Assembly: GCA_020635975.1 (NCBI GenBank)
Contig: JACJYT010000011.1
Span: forward strand, 1-64,000
DNA length: 64,000 bases
Direction of reading: 5' to 3'
Source: Chitinophagales bacterium
Lineage (GTDB): Bacteria; Bacteroidota; Bacteroidia; Chitinophagales; UBA8649
Position numbers and translations under genes: made by a program. Positions within the stretch are counted from its first letter, which is position 1; each line of letters begins with the position of its first letter. A model generated the notes under the pieces. That model made no database searches, was not told the DNA's origin, and was given only the letters and a program-made list of their open reading frames with translations. Below are positions 1 to 7,951 of the stretch, piece by piece.

Positions 1-63
1 GATGCGATTGAAGAAAAATCACGATCTAAACTTGATAAGATTATAAATCATTTCAAAACATGA
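1..63 (+). CDS. C-terminal tail of an unidentified protein (cut by window edge)
   Basis: From the first base an open frame reads 20 codons, DAIEEKSRSKLDKIINHFKT, to a TGA at 61-63. The charged, helix-like composition fits the end of a real protein, but the fragment is too short to assign a family. It runs in the same direction as the DUF6132-rhodanese-permease operon that begins about 225 bp downstream. The fragment could be a chance open frame. Confidence 0.4.
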   Translation, partial: DAIEEKSRSKLDKIINHFKT

Positions 64-288
64 GATTGCTTCTTCAGCTAGCACCTCATCGCAATAACGG
101 TGAGTATTGAAAACCGTCCTCCCCACTTTTGGAGGGGGGAGCTAGAGGGGGGTGAAATCTTGACCTATCGATTGGTCGACTAATCGACTTTATGACATTT
201 AATCTAGTCAACTTGCTATTTCTCTAATCAAAATCTTCGGTACTTTTATCACACAAGAGCAAAAATTCCCGACTTAGCTTTGTGCTCT
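64..288. other. Non-coding spacer with G-rich hairpin-like tract
   Basis: No convincing reading frame lies here. Positions 118-153 hold a C-rich stretch followed by two G-runs (ggaggggggagctagagggg region). The C-run can pair with either G-run, so the tract could be a terminator-like structure for the upstream gene or a copy of a dispersed G-rich repeat. The palindrome at 168-187 is listed separately. The rest is AT-rich leader to the next operon. Confidence 0.4.
168..187. promoter_or_regulatory. 20-bp near-perfect palindrome, possible operator
   Basis: The sequence is tcgatt-g-gtcgac-t-aatcga. The outer 6-bp arms are exact inverted repeats, the centre is the palindrome gtcgac, and only one symmetric base pair is mismatched. 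It lies about 100 bp upstream of the DUF6132-rhodanese-YeiH operon, where a dimeric repressor or activator could bind. There is no T-run after it, so it does not look like an intrinsic terminator. The regulatory role is inferred from symmetry and position only. Confidence 0.35.
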
Positions 289-498
289 ATGTTAGAAAAA
301 CTAAAAACTTACAAGTTTCAGGTGCTTGCTATTCTAATAGGTGCAGGCTTAGGATATACCTATTATGCTACCATTGGCTGTTCTAGTGGCTCTTGTGCTA
401 TAACATCTTCTCCCGTCAACTCCACTTTATATGGTGCAATGATGGGCTATTTATTTCTAGGAATTTTTAAAAAAGATAAAAAACAAAACCATGATTAG
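289..498 (+). CDS. DUF6132-family small membrane protein
   Basis: A 69-residue protein with two predicted membrane segments, about residues 10-25 and 46-60 (GAMMGYLFLGIF), separated by a short loop containing GCSSGSC and ITSSP. The two cysteines in this loop are the recognisable feature of DUF6132-type proteins of Bacteroidota; the molecular role is not known to me. I chose ATG at 289 over an in-frame TTG at 280 because it begins a natural amphipathic N-terminus. The end overlaps the rhodanese gene by 8 nt, implying translational coupling. Context suggests that the cysteine pair takes part in sulfur or redox handling at the membrane; this is inference. Confidence 0.75.
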   Translation: MLEKLKTYKFQVLAILIGAGLGYTYYATIGCSSGSCAITSSPVNSTLYGAMMGYLFLGIFKKDKKQNHD

Positions 499-874
499 AT
501 TATTTTTCTTAAGTGTATTAGCCATTAGTTTACACGCCTGTATGGCTCAAAGCAAAGCGAAACCCCTTAATACCACGGAATTTATCAGCTTAGAAAAGAA
601 CGATAGCGTATTAGTAATTGACGTTCGCACTCCAGCAGAAGTAGCAGAGGCTTATATTGCAGGAACAGACTATTTCTTCGACATCAACAATGCTGATTTT
701 GCTAAAAACATAGAAAGTTTAGATAAAACTAAAAGCTATATAGTATATTGCAGAAGTGGTAAAAGAAGCACAAGCGCAATAAACTATATGAGCGCTCAAG
801 GTTTTACGAATTTGTACGAATTGAGTGGAGGAATTTTGGCTTGGGAAGATCAAAGTTTACTACTATCTAAGTAA
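491..874 (+). CDS. Rhodanese-domain lipoprotein (periplasmic sulfurtransferase)
   Basis: 127 residues. The N-terminus is a lipoprotein-type signal ending SLHAC, with the lipidation cysteine at residue 17. A single rhodanese domain follows: DVRTPAE at 44-50, and the active-site loop CRSGKRS with catalytic Cys87. Rhodaneses carry sulfur as a cysteine persulfide between donors and acceptors. Export and lipid anchoring place this one in the periplasm. Its gene overlaps the DUF6132 gene by 8 nt, and its TAA shares one base with the ATG of the next gene (TAATG), so the three are probably translated together. The true sulfur donor and acceptor cannot be told from sequence. Confidence 0.88.
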   Translation: MIRLFFLSVLAISLHACMAQSKAKPLNTTEFISLEKNDSVLVIDVRTPAEVAEAYIAGTDYFFDINNADFAKNIESLDKTKSYIVYCRSGKRSTSAINYMSAQGFTNLYELSGGILAWEDQSLLLSK

Positions 875-1857
875 TGCAAAAATTTATTCGAGAGAATTTT
901 TATGGTTTAATGGTATCCTTAATACTGGGACTAGTAGCGCACTTTTTAGCTCCTCTGATTCCCAATATTAATGGTGTAATCTTAGCTTTTCTCTTGGCCG
1001 TAGTGCTCGGTAATTTCATAAAATTACCCGATGGGGCAAAGGAAGGCGTTAATTTTTCGAGCTCCAAGCTCTTAGAAATTGCTATTATTTTTCTTGCCTT
1101 TAGTATTAACTTCAAAAGTATAGCGAATTTAGGTTGGCAGAAATTTACCTTCCTAATTCTAATGGTATTCCTTGTACTAAGTGCCACTATAGTACTTGCT
1201 AAACTCTTCAAAACTAAGGATAGTACGGCTTGGTTGGTGGGCTTCGGAACCGCAATTTGTGGTTCTTCTGCCATTGCTGCGGTTGCTCCTGTAATTTCTA
1301 AGAATAAGGAAGATGCGGGTATTGCCATAGCTGTAGTTAATCTTTTAGGAAGTCTTGGAATGATTGTACTTCCTTTTGCTTTAGCCTTCTTTGTTTTAGA
1401 AGATAGCAAAATAGGCTTTATACTTGGTGCTTCTTTGCAATCGGTTGGTAATGTAGCCGGTGCTGGCTATGGATTAGGACAAGAAATTGGGGATGCTGCC
1501 ATTACCGTTAAACTAGCTCGAGTTGCTCTTTTAAGTCCTGCAGTTATTCTCTTTTCTTTTTTTATTAATAGAGGAGAGGGTGCCAAAGAAGGTGAAAAAA
1601 TAAGCTTCTCTTTGCCTTACTATTTGTGGCTTTTTATTGCTATTACTATAGCTAATTCCTTGCTCAATCTCCCTTCAGAGTTTTTAGATTTTGCAAAGGA
1701 ATTGGGCAATATTTTACTTACCATTAGTATGGCTGCTATTGGACTGAAAGTTAGTTTTAAGTCTCTATGGCAAAGTGGTAAAATGGCAATAGGCTTCGGA
1801 TTAATCATCTTTGCCGTGCAAACCTTATTGGCTGTACTTGCGGCAATTATCCTCTAA
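874..1857 (+). CDS. YeiH/UPF0324 family putative sulfate exporter
   Basis: A 327-residue integral membrane protein of about ten hydrophobic segments. The YeiH/UPF0324 family signature CGSSAIAA is seen at 129-136, followed by SVGNVAGAGYGLG in the second half. The family is annotated as putative sulfate exporters, but direct transport evidence is limited. TAATG coupling to the rhodanese lipoprotein argues that it moves an anion produced or consumed by that sulfur chemistry (sulfite, sulfate or thiosulfate); this is inference. The 3' end overlaps the convergent downstream gene by 11 bp. Confidence 0.85.
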   Translation: MQKFIRENFYGLMVSLILGLVAHFLAPLIPNINGVILAFLLAVVLGNFIKLPDGAKEGVNFSSSKLLEIAIIFLAFSINFKSIANLGWQKFTFLILMVFLVLSATIVLAKLFKTKDSTAWLVGFGTAICGSSAIAAVAPVISKNKEDAGIAIAVVNLLGSLGMIVLPFALAFFVLEDSKIGFILGASLQSVGNVAGAGYGLGQEIGDAAITVKLARVALLSPAVILFSFFINRGEGAKEGEKISFSLPYYLWLFIAITIANSLLNLPSEFLDFAKELGNILLTISMAAIGLKVSFKSLWQSGKMAIGFGLIIFAVQTLLAVLAAIIL

Positions 1858-3049
1858 CAAAATCTTCTAAATAGGCATAGTTAGGATTCAGCGTTCCCTC
1901 TTTATTAGTTATACTCGCTCTGTAAATCATATCGTTTACGGGTCTCAATAATTCAGGCAGTACAAATTCAATAAACTGATTTCCGAAATCAGCAGAAGCA
2001 TCTCTAGGTAGTTCATTGGGTAAATTATCGATGGTCATCATGTCTATTACATGCTTTTGAAAAGGAGCCTCTTCCTGTTCTGTTAAAGGATTGTAACCAA
2101 AGAAAGGATCTGAAATAGTTGAAGCTTTGAGGGTAGATGGAATAGAAGAAACAGGTGCAATATCGCAGGTAATGTCTGCTATCACTTCGATGCTAAAATT
2201 CTCTTTTTTCATTTCTTCTTTAGTAAACAAAGCGGGAGCCTTGTTATCCCAGTAAATGCCATTTACCAGCACATTTGCCTTTTCAAGGTAAGGCGAAAGT
2301 ATGCTATGATAGCCAGATGGATCTTTATAGAATGCTATATCAAAGTCGTTCTTTTCGCCTTTGGCAAACATGTCTTCTGTACTAAGTTGACAATAAACCG
2401 CTTTTGTTCCACTATAACTTAAGAATTCCTCTTTGCTTAAAGCTTTTATTCCCATTAAATCGAATACCTCTGCAGAACCATTAGAAACTCTGCCAGAACC
2501 AGTTAATACTAGTTTTAAGCCTTCTAAATTTAACTTGCTATAAGAGGCACTTGCCTCTTTAAAGTCGAAGCAAAGATGCATGGCTTTTAAATCGAACCTA
2601 GCTTTTCTTTTCCCCCAAGTTCTTATGCCATTATGTGCGCCAACAATGCCGGCCCATCTACCAAAAGCGATTACTCTTTTAGAGCTTTCATCCGTAAGAG
2701 TTTCGTAATCTACTAATTGAATTTTCTTCTTCAAAATTTCTTGTAAAAGGCTTCTATTGTATGCTTGCTTTTTGATCGTATGCGAAAAGAAAAAATAGGT
2801 CTTATCTGCAATGAGCTTATCCATTTTTACCTCTTTAACTCCAAGTAGAATATCGCAGTGACTTAAGTCTTCTTTAATTTCAATTCCGAGAGCTTCATAT
2901 TCTTCATCTTTGTAGCAACGAGAAGCTGAACTTTGAACCTGAATGCTAATTTGAGGCTGCGATTCTAAAATTTTCTTGCAGTGATTTGGGGGTAAACATA
3001 CCCTACTATCGGAAGGGATTTTGGTTTCGCGGATAATTCCAATTCTCAT
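1847..3049 (-). CDS. NAD(P)-dependent saccharopine/alanine-dehydrogenase-like oxidoreductase
   Basis: 400 residues with the alanine dehydrogenase/transhydrogenase-type N-terminal domain (opening IRETKIPSDSR, conserved GVKEVK at 70-75 and a histidine at 90) and a Rossmann segment LVLTGSGRVSNGS at 180-192. The overall plan matches the lysine-forming saccharopine dehydrogenase (LYS1-like) branch better than true alanine dehydrogenase, because the motif order and the late VIADITCD segment fit that group. Substrate is not certain: Bacteroidota members are commonly labelled either way. Monocistronic in appearance, with recG 72 bp upstream on the same strand. Confidence 0.75.
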   Translation of the reverse strand: MRIGIIRETKIPSDSRVCLPPNHCKKILESQPQISIQVQSSASRCYKDEEYEALGIEIKEDLSHCDILLGVKEVKMDKLIADKTYFFFSHTIKKQAYNRSLLQEILKKKIQLVDYETLTDESSKRVIAFGRWAGIVGAHNGIRTWGKRKARFDLKAMHLCFDFKEASASYSKLNLEGLKLVLTGSGRVSNGSAEVFDLMGIKALSKEEFLSYSGTKAVYCQLSTEDMFAKGEKNDFDIAFYKDPSGYHSILSPYLEKANVLVNGIYWDNKAPALFTKEEMKKENFSIEVIADITCDIAPVSSIPSTLKASTISDPFFGYNPLTEQEEAPFQKHVIDMMTIDNLPNELPRDASADFGNQFIEFVLPELLRPVNDMIYRASITNKEGTLNPNYAYLEDFVRG

Positions 3050-3121
3050 AGTTTCTCTTTTAGGTTTGCTAAGATAGCGAAAATGGAAGGCAGCTAAAAG
3101 GACAAAGGAGATTAATAGGAA

Positions 3122-5215
3122 TTATGCTATTTTGCCCCAAGCTTTTTTACTTTGTTGTTCTATCAAGTATTCTTTTAAGTATTTGTTTTCGTGTTTATCT
3201 AGGAAAGGGTCTTCTTGTAAAATATGGATAGCTACTTGTCGAACTAGTGCCAATATTTTACTGTCCTTAACCAAACTAGCTAGTTTTAGATCTGCAACAC
3301 CACTCTGCTGGGTTCCTTCAATATCTCCTGGGCCACGTAATTTTAAATCTTCTTCGGCAATTCTAAAACCATCGTTTGTTTCTACCATAATGGCCATTCT
3401 TTGCTTACTTTCTGTACTAAGTTTTAGTCCAGTCATTAGAATACAATAAGATTGATCGGCACCCCTTCCTACCCTACCGCGCAATTGATGTAGCTGACTT
3501 AAGCCAAAGCGCTCAGCACTTTCTATAACCATGATACTGGCATTAGGAACATTCACTCCTACCTCTATTACCGTAGTAGCCACCATAATTTGTGTCTTCC
3601 CTTTTACAAAACGCTGCATTTCAAATTCCTTATCTGCAGGCTTCATCTTGCCGTGCACCATACTAATGCTATATTGAGGAAAAAAACGCTTAACGCTTTC
3701 ATAACCATCCATAAGATGATTAAAATCTAAGGTTTCCGATTCTTCAATTAAAGGATATACTAAATAAGCTTGTCGACCTTTTTCGAGCTCCTTTGCTATA
3801 AAACCGAAAACTTCTAAGCGACTATTTTCTCGGCGATGAATGGTTTTTATGGGTTTCCTTCCAGGGGGTAATTCATCTATAATGGAAACATCCAAATCAC
3901 CATAAAGAGTCATCGCTAAGGTTCTCGGAATTGGGGTGGCGGTCATTACTAAATTATGTGGAGGCTTGGTGTTTTTCTTCCATAACTTCGCTCTTTGTGC
4001 TACCCCAAAACGATGTTGCTCGTCTACTACCACCATGCCCAAATTTTTAAATACAACGGGATCTTCTATCAAGGCATGAGTTCCTATAAGAATATCTATT
4101 TCTCCTAAAGAAAGGGCTAGAAGTAATTGTTTTCGGCTAGTTCCTTTTACAGATCCAGTTAACAAAGCACAAGTAATTCCCGTTTTCTGAATCAACTCAC
4201 TTATTCCCTCCATATGTTGCTGGGCGAGAATTTCTGTGGGAGCCATAATGCAAGCTTGAAAACCATTATCAATGGCCATCAACATGGTGAGTAAAGAAAC
4301 TATAGTTTTACCGCTTCCTACATCGCCTTGAAGCAAGCGATTCATTTGCTTACCACTTAGGGTGTCTTTTCGAATTTCTTTCAATACCCTCTTTTGAGCT
4401 TCTGTTAAAGCAAAGGGTAGATGATTTTCATAAAAGTCTTTAAACTTGTGATCTACCTTTTCTAATAAAAAGCCTTGATTTTGGATGTTTCGATTGATTT
4501 TAACCCTAAGTAAGCGCAATTGAATTAGCAGTAATTCTTCAAATTTAATTCTAAAAATTGCCTTCTCTAAACTTGGTCCATCTGTTGGAAAATGCACCTG
4601 GTGGTAGGCCTTATTTCTACTTAGCAGTTTGTAGGCATCTAATACCTCTAGGGGCAAAACTTCGTTTAAGTCGATTGGACCTAAAAGCTCTAAGGCATTA
4701 TACATCAATTTTGATAAGCCCTTAGAATCTAGATTGAATTTTTTAAGTTTTTCTGTAGTAGAGTAAACTGGTTCTAAACTATGATCGCTTTGCTTTAATT
4801 CTCCGATTGTTTTTATTTCTGGATGGGTAATGCTATAGCTTCTTCCGAATTTGTTGGGTTTTCCGTAAATTATGTAATCTGCACCTACTTTTAAGGATTT
4901 TTGAATCCAATCAGTTTTTGCAAACCACACTAAATCTATACTTCCCGTGCTATCTTCAAAACGGCCCTGAAGTCTCATTTTTCTTGCCGCCCCAACTAGG
5001 CGTAAGGCGCTTAATCGACCTTTAATTTGAATAAACTGCGTGTTTTCATCAATTTCTTCAATGGTATAGAATTTCGATTTGTCGACGTAACGAAAAGGGA
5101 AGTGATGTAACAAATCGCCCCAAGTAAAAATATTTAATTCAGCTTGCAAGATTTCTGCCCGCTTCGGACCAACACCTTTTAAGTATTCAATATTTGTATG
5201 AAGCTTATTTTGCAT
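3122..5215 (-). CDS. recG: ATP-dependent DNA helicase RecG
   Basis: 697 residues, the usual RecG length. The N-terminal wedge/OB domain begins with the helix-hairpin-like GVGPKRAEIL at 14-23. Superfamily 2 helicase motifs follow: Walker A GDVGSGKT at 297-304, DEQH at 398-401 (DEQHRFG is typical of RecG), TATPIPRTLA, and the late QLRGRVGRG motif VI. RecG remodels stalled replication forks and branched recombination intermediates. It is divergent from the sterol-desaturase-family gene with only 24 bp between starts, so the two promoters must overlap the coding ends. Confidence 0.97.
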   Translation of the reverse strand: MQNKLHTNIEYLKGVGPKRAEILQAELNIFTWGDLLHHFPFRYVDKSKFYTIEEIDENTQFIQIKGRLSALRLVGAARKMRLQGRFEDSTGSIDLVWFAKTDWIQKSLKVGADYIIYGKPNKFGRSYSITHPEIKTIGELKQSDHSLEPVYSTTEKLKKFNLDSKGLSKLMYNALELLGPIDLNEVLPLEVLDAYKLLSRNKAYHQVHFPTDGPSLEKAIFRIKFEELLLIQLRLLRVKINRNIQNQGFLLEKVDHKFKDFYENHLPFALTEAQKRVLKEIRKDTLSGKQMNRLLQGDVGSGKTIVSLLTMLMAIDNGFQACIMAPTEILAQQHMEGISELIQKTGITCALLTGSVKGTSRKQLLLALSLGEIDILIGTHALIEDPVVFKNLGMVVVDEQHRFGVAQRAKLWKKNTKPPHNLVMTATPIPRTLAMTLYGDLDVSIIDELPPGRKPIKTIHRRENSRLEVFGFIAKELEKGRQAYLVYPLIEESETLDFNHLMDGYESVKRFFPQYSISMVHGKMKPADKEFEMQRFVKGKTQIMVATTVIEVGVNVPNASIMVIESAERFGLSQLHQLRGRVGRGADQSYCILMTGLKLSTESKQRMAIMVETNDGFRIAEEDLKLRGPGDIEGTQQSGVADLKLASLVKDSKILALVRQVAIHILQEDPFLDKHENKYLKEYLIEQQSKKAWGKIA

Positions 5216-5239
5216 AAATCTTGGCTAATTTAAGAATTA

Positions 5240-6310
5240 ATGTTTTCAATTAAAGTTCATTTGTTCAATATAGTTAAACTTAATATCTTCGCTGCTATTA
5301 GCAGGAAAATGTTCAGAGATAAAAAGCTTCTTTACAATAGACTAAGCTGGGTTCTTATTCTTGGCTTTTTGCTTTGGCTTTTCTATAGTTTGGATGGCCA
5401 ATCTTTCGTCAAATTAAAGCAAGAAGCAAGTAATTACTCCTTTACTGGTATGCTCATATCCTTGTCTATTTTGGTTTTTTGCTTTCTTCTAGAACTTGTT
5501 TTTCTACCTTTCAAAGAAAGCTCCATTTATAAAATTCTTCACCCCAATCAAAGCATAATTGCCGACTTAGTTATTGGAATTGCTTATTCCTTAGGCATAT
5601 TCTTTATTTTAAAATCGATTCTTTACTTGAGTCTGGATAACTACTTTCCTGGCTTGTTTAAGATTAGAAGCCCTCAAAGTGTAAAAAATTTGACTCTTTG
5701 GTATTTTCCTTCCTTAATTTTCTATCTTTTAGTTGCCGATTTTTTTAAGTATTGGTTTCATAGGCTTTCGCATCAAATAGAATTTATTTGGCAAATTCAT
5801 CTCTTTCATCATGCATCTACAGATTTTGTAATACTTAGTGGACAAAGAATTCATCCCATAGAACACATCTTGAATAGAATTTTTGTAAGTCTTCCGTTGA
5901 TAGCTTTAGGCATTCGAGTAGATATGTACCTCAGCGTTTTAATTCTACTATTGTTTGTAGAAAAGTTACAACATTCTATGATTAACTGGGATTATGGTTG
6001 GATAGGGCGACATATTATTTATTCGCCACTTGGACATAGAATTCATCATTCTAAGCACGAAGAACATTGGGATAAAAATTTTGGCGATTTATTTGTGTTT
6101 TGGGATAAGCTTTTTGGGACCTATTATCAAGGAGATAAGTTGGATATTGAAATTGGCTTAAAGGAAAATTGGATGAATGAGCAAGGTGTTTTATTCGATT
6201 TGTGGCATAGTATGTATTTAGCCTACAAGTCTTTTATTCAATCTTGGAAGGACAAAAATTGGCAAGCAATTCATTTAAGAGATAAAACAAAAACGCCCAC
6301 TTTAAAGTGA
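5240..6310 (+). CDS. Sterol desaturase / fatty acid hydroxylase superfamily protein
   Basis: 356 residues from ATG 5240. An internal ATG at 5309 (MFRDKKLLYN, 333 residues) is an equally plausible start that leaves room for a promoter against recG. Several membrane segments precede and surround a di-iron histidine cluster: HRLSH, then HLFHH, and later HRIHHSKHEEHW. This is the ERG3/fatty acid hydroxylase pattern, for oxygen-dependent C-H hydroxylation or desaturation of a lipid in the cytoplasmic membrane. The substrate is not predictable. A second member of the superfamily lies at 25825-26712. The stop codon sits inside a terminator hairpin. Confidence 0.85.
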   Translation: MFSIKVHLFNIVKLNIFAAISRKMFRDKKLLYNRLSWVLILGFLLWLFYSLDGQSFVKLKQEASNYSFTGMLISLSILVFCFLLELVFLPFKESSIYKILHPNQSIIADLVIGIAYSLGIFFILKSILYLSLDNYFPGLFKIRSPQSVKNLTLWYFPSLIFYLLVADFFKYWFHRLSHQIEFIWQIHLFHHASTDFVILSGQRIHPIEHILNRIFVSLPLIALGIRVDMYLSVLILLLFVEKLQHSMINWDYGWIGRHIIYSPLGHRIHHSKHEEHWDKNFGDLFVFWDKLFGTYYQGDKLDIEIGLKENWMNEQGVLFDLWHSMYLAYKSFIQSWKDKNWQAIHLRDKTKTPTLK

Positions 6311-6316
6311 GCGTTT
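6291..6316. terminator. Bidirectional terminator hairpin between convergent genes
   Basis: AAACGCCCACTTT is followed at once by AAAGTGAGCGTTT, a 13-bp inverted repeat with one mismatch that overlaps the stop codon of the desaturase-family gene. On the minus strand it is followed by a T-rich run, so it best terminates the GlsB-type gene. It may also stop the plus-strand transcript. Confidence 0.7.
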
Positions 6317-6331
6317 AACTAGTCATTTTCT

Positions 6332-6592
6332 TTACTTTCGACTTTGAAAGGCTCGATAAGCCCATAATAAAATCAAAGCTCCAGCAATAGCGGATGCCAT
6401 ATTGGCAAGACTAAAATTATTGCCTCCAGCATCTAAACCAAGAAATCTGCCAATGTAACCCCCAACATAAGAACCTCCGATTCCTAAGAGTATGGTAACT
6501 AGCCAGCCACCGCCATCCTTTCCTGGCATTATCCATTTTGCTAATGCTCCAGCTACTAAGCCGAAGATTGTCCATGCTATTAAATTCATCAT
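6332..6592 (-). CDS. GlsB/YeaQ/YmgE family membrane protein
   Basis: 86 residues from ATG at 6592 (a second ATG at 6589 is equally possible). Three hydrophobic segments are rich in Gly and Ala: IFGLVAGALAKWIMPGKDGGG, then ILLGIGGSYVGGYIGRFLG, then a C-terminal segment. This is the transglycosylase-associated/GlsB stress-protein pattern; the biochemical role of this small inner-membrane family is poorly known. The longer reading upstream (21 extra residues) is rejected because it runs into the preceding gene and breaks the family start. Expressed in the same direction as the DUF1015 gene just upstream (43 bp), so probably co-transcribed. Confidence 0.8.
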   Translation of the reverse strand: MMNLIAWTIFGLVAGALAKWIMPGKDGGGWLVTILLGIGGSYVGGYIGRFLGLDAGGNNFSLANMASAIAGALILLWAYRAFQSRK

Positions 6593-6635
6593 ACTATTAA
6601 GTTTGTTTCCTATGAATATAGCAAAAAAAAAGGAT

Positions 6636-7886
6636 TTATTTGAATTTATGTACAAATAATCCGCTTCGAAGTTTGGGTTCGAACCAGGTAGATTTAGGTG
6701 GCATTACCTTACCACTATCGGCTACGCGCATAAGTTGTTCCATAGTTACTGGTGGAATAGCGAAGGCTAAACGCATCTCTCCACTATCTACTCTTCTTTC
6801 TAATTCATCAAGGCCTCTTATACCACCGATAAAGTCTATTCTATCGTCGGTACGTTGGTCTTCTATACCTAGTAGCGGGTCTATTACATAATTACTTAAG
6901 ATGCTAATATCCAAACTTTCTATGGGATCCTTGGTGTTTTTAATGCTATCGTCGGCGGTTAAACGGTACCATTGTTTATCTATATATAAACCAAATTCAC
7001 CTGGCACCGAAGGTCGCACTTGTCCTTGAACTGCTTCTACCGTAAAGTTAGACAAGAGAGCGGTTAAGAATTCTTCTGTAGAAATATTAGGCAACAAATT
7101 TTTGATTACTCTATTGTAATCTATAATCATTAACTGATCTGCGGGAAAAAGTACAGAGAGAAAATAATTGAAATCTTCGCGACCAGTAAACTCTGGATTT
7201 TCTTCGCGCATTTTTAAGCCAACTTTAGCCGAGGCAGCAGAACGATGATGGCCATCGGCAACGTAGGTATATTTCACTTGTGTTTCAAAAATAGAAGTCA
7301 ATTGTTTGATGGTAGTTTCGTCGGTAATCAACCAAGTAATATGCTCAATACCGTCGGAGCTAATAAATTGGTTTTCTGGCTTGTTTTTAGTTGTCCATTC
7401 TTCAATGATTTGATCCACTTGCTTAAGTGGTTTATAGGCTAAAAAAACTGGACCGAGATGAGCGCCAGCGGTATACATATGGTCTATTCTATCATTTTCT
7501 TTTACAGGTCGAGTATGCTCATGTTTTTTTATTACATCGTTTAAATAATCGTCGATAGAGCAACAAGCTACGAGTCCTTTTTGGAGGTGATTTCCCATTC
7601 TTTGAGCGTAGATATAGAGCAAAGGCTTTGTGTCTTGAGCTAGCCAAGCGCGATCAATAAAGCTATCTAAATTTTCCTTTCCTTTAGCATAAACACTAGC
7701 ATCGTATACGTTAATAGCAGGATCTAAATCTACTTCAGGTTTATTAATTCTCAAAAAAGAATAAGGATTGTCTTTTGCCAATTCTCTAGCCTCTTCGCTA
7801 TTCAACACATCATAAGGGAAGGAGGCAAGTTGCTCAGCTATGGATTTTTCAGGACGAAAGGCTTTGAATGCTTTGATAATGGCCAT
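6636..7886 (-). CDS. DUF1015 family protein
   Basis: 416 residues from ATG 7886 (MAIIKAFKAFRPEK is the family-typical start; a 57-residue upstream extension is rejected). Conserved DUF1015 blocks are visible: FPYDVLNSEEAR at 23-34, KHEHTRPVKENDR at 121-133, ADGHHR at 210-215, and a terminal WFEPKLRSGL motif. The GHHR segment resembles the GHxR loop of the ParB/sulfiredoxin fold, in which some members phosphorylate serine. In other genomes DUF1015 genes often lie beside phosphoserine-pathway genes, but none are next to it here. Function is therefore unproven; small-molecule (serine) kinase activity is a reasonable hypothesis. Confidence 0.85.
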   Translation of the reverse strand: MAIIKAFKAFRPEKSIAEQLASFPYDVLNSEEARELAKDNPYSFLRINKPEVDLDPAINVYDASVYAKGKENLDSFIDRAWLAQDTKPLLYIYAQRMGNHLQKGLVACCSIDDYLNDVIKKHEHTRPVKENDRIDHMYTAGAHLGPVFLAYKPLKQVDQIIEEWTTKNKPENQFISSDGIEHITWLITDETTIKQLTSIFETQVKYTYVADGHHRSAASAKVGLKMREENPEFTGREDFNYFLSVLFPADQLMIIDYNRVIKNLLPNISTEEFLTALLSNFTVEAVQGQVRPSVPGEFGLYIDKQWYRLTADDSIKNTKDPIESLDISILSNYVIDPLLGIEDQRTDDRIDFIGGIRGLDELERRVDSGEMRLAFAIPPVTMEQLMRVADSGKVMPPKSTWFEPKLRSGLFVHKFK

Positions 7887-7951
7887 GGACGTTAAATTTC
7901 CCGTAAACTTAGTTAATTTAGTATTAAGATAATGCAAGAAGTGACTTAAAA

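Noticed and set aside
900..1409. 169-codon open frame on the minus strand inside the YeiH gene
   Set aside because: It is antisense to a clear transporter, and its composition mirrors the codon pattern of that gene; no family features.
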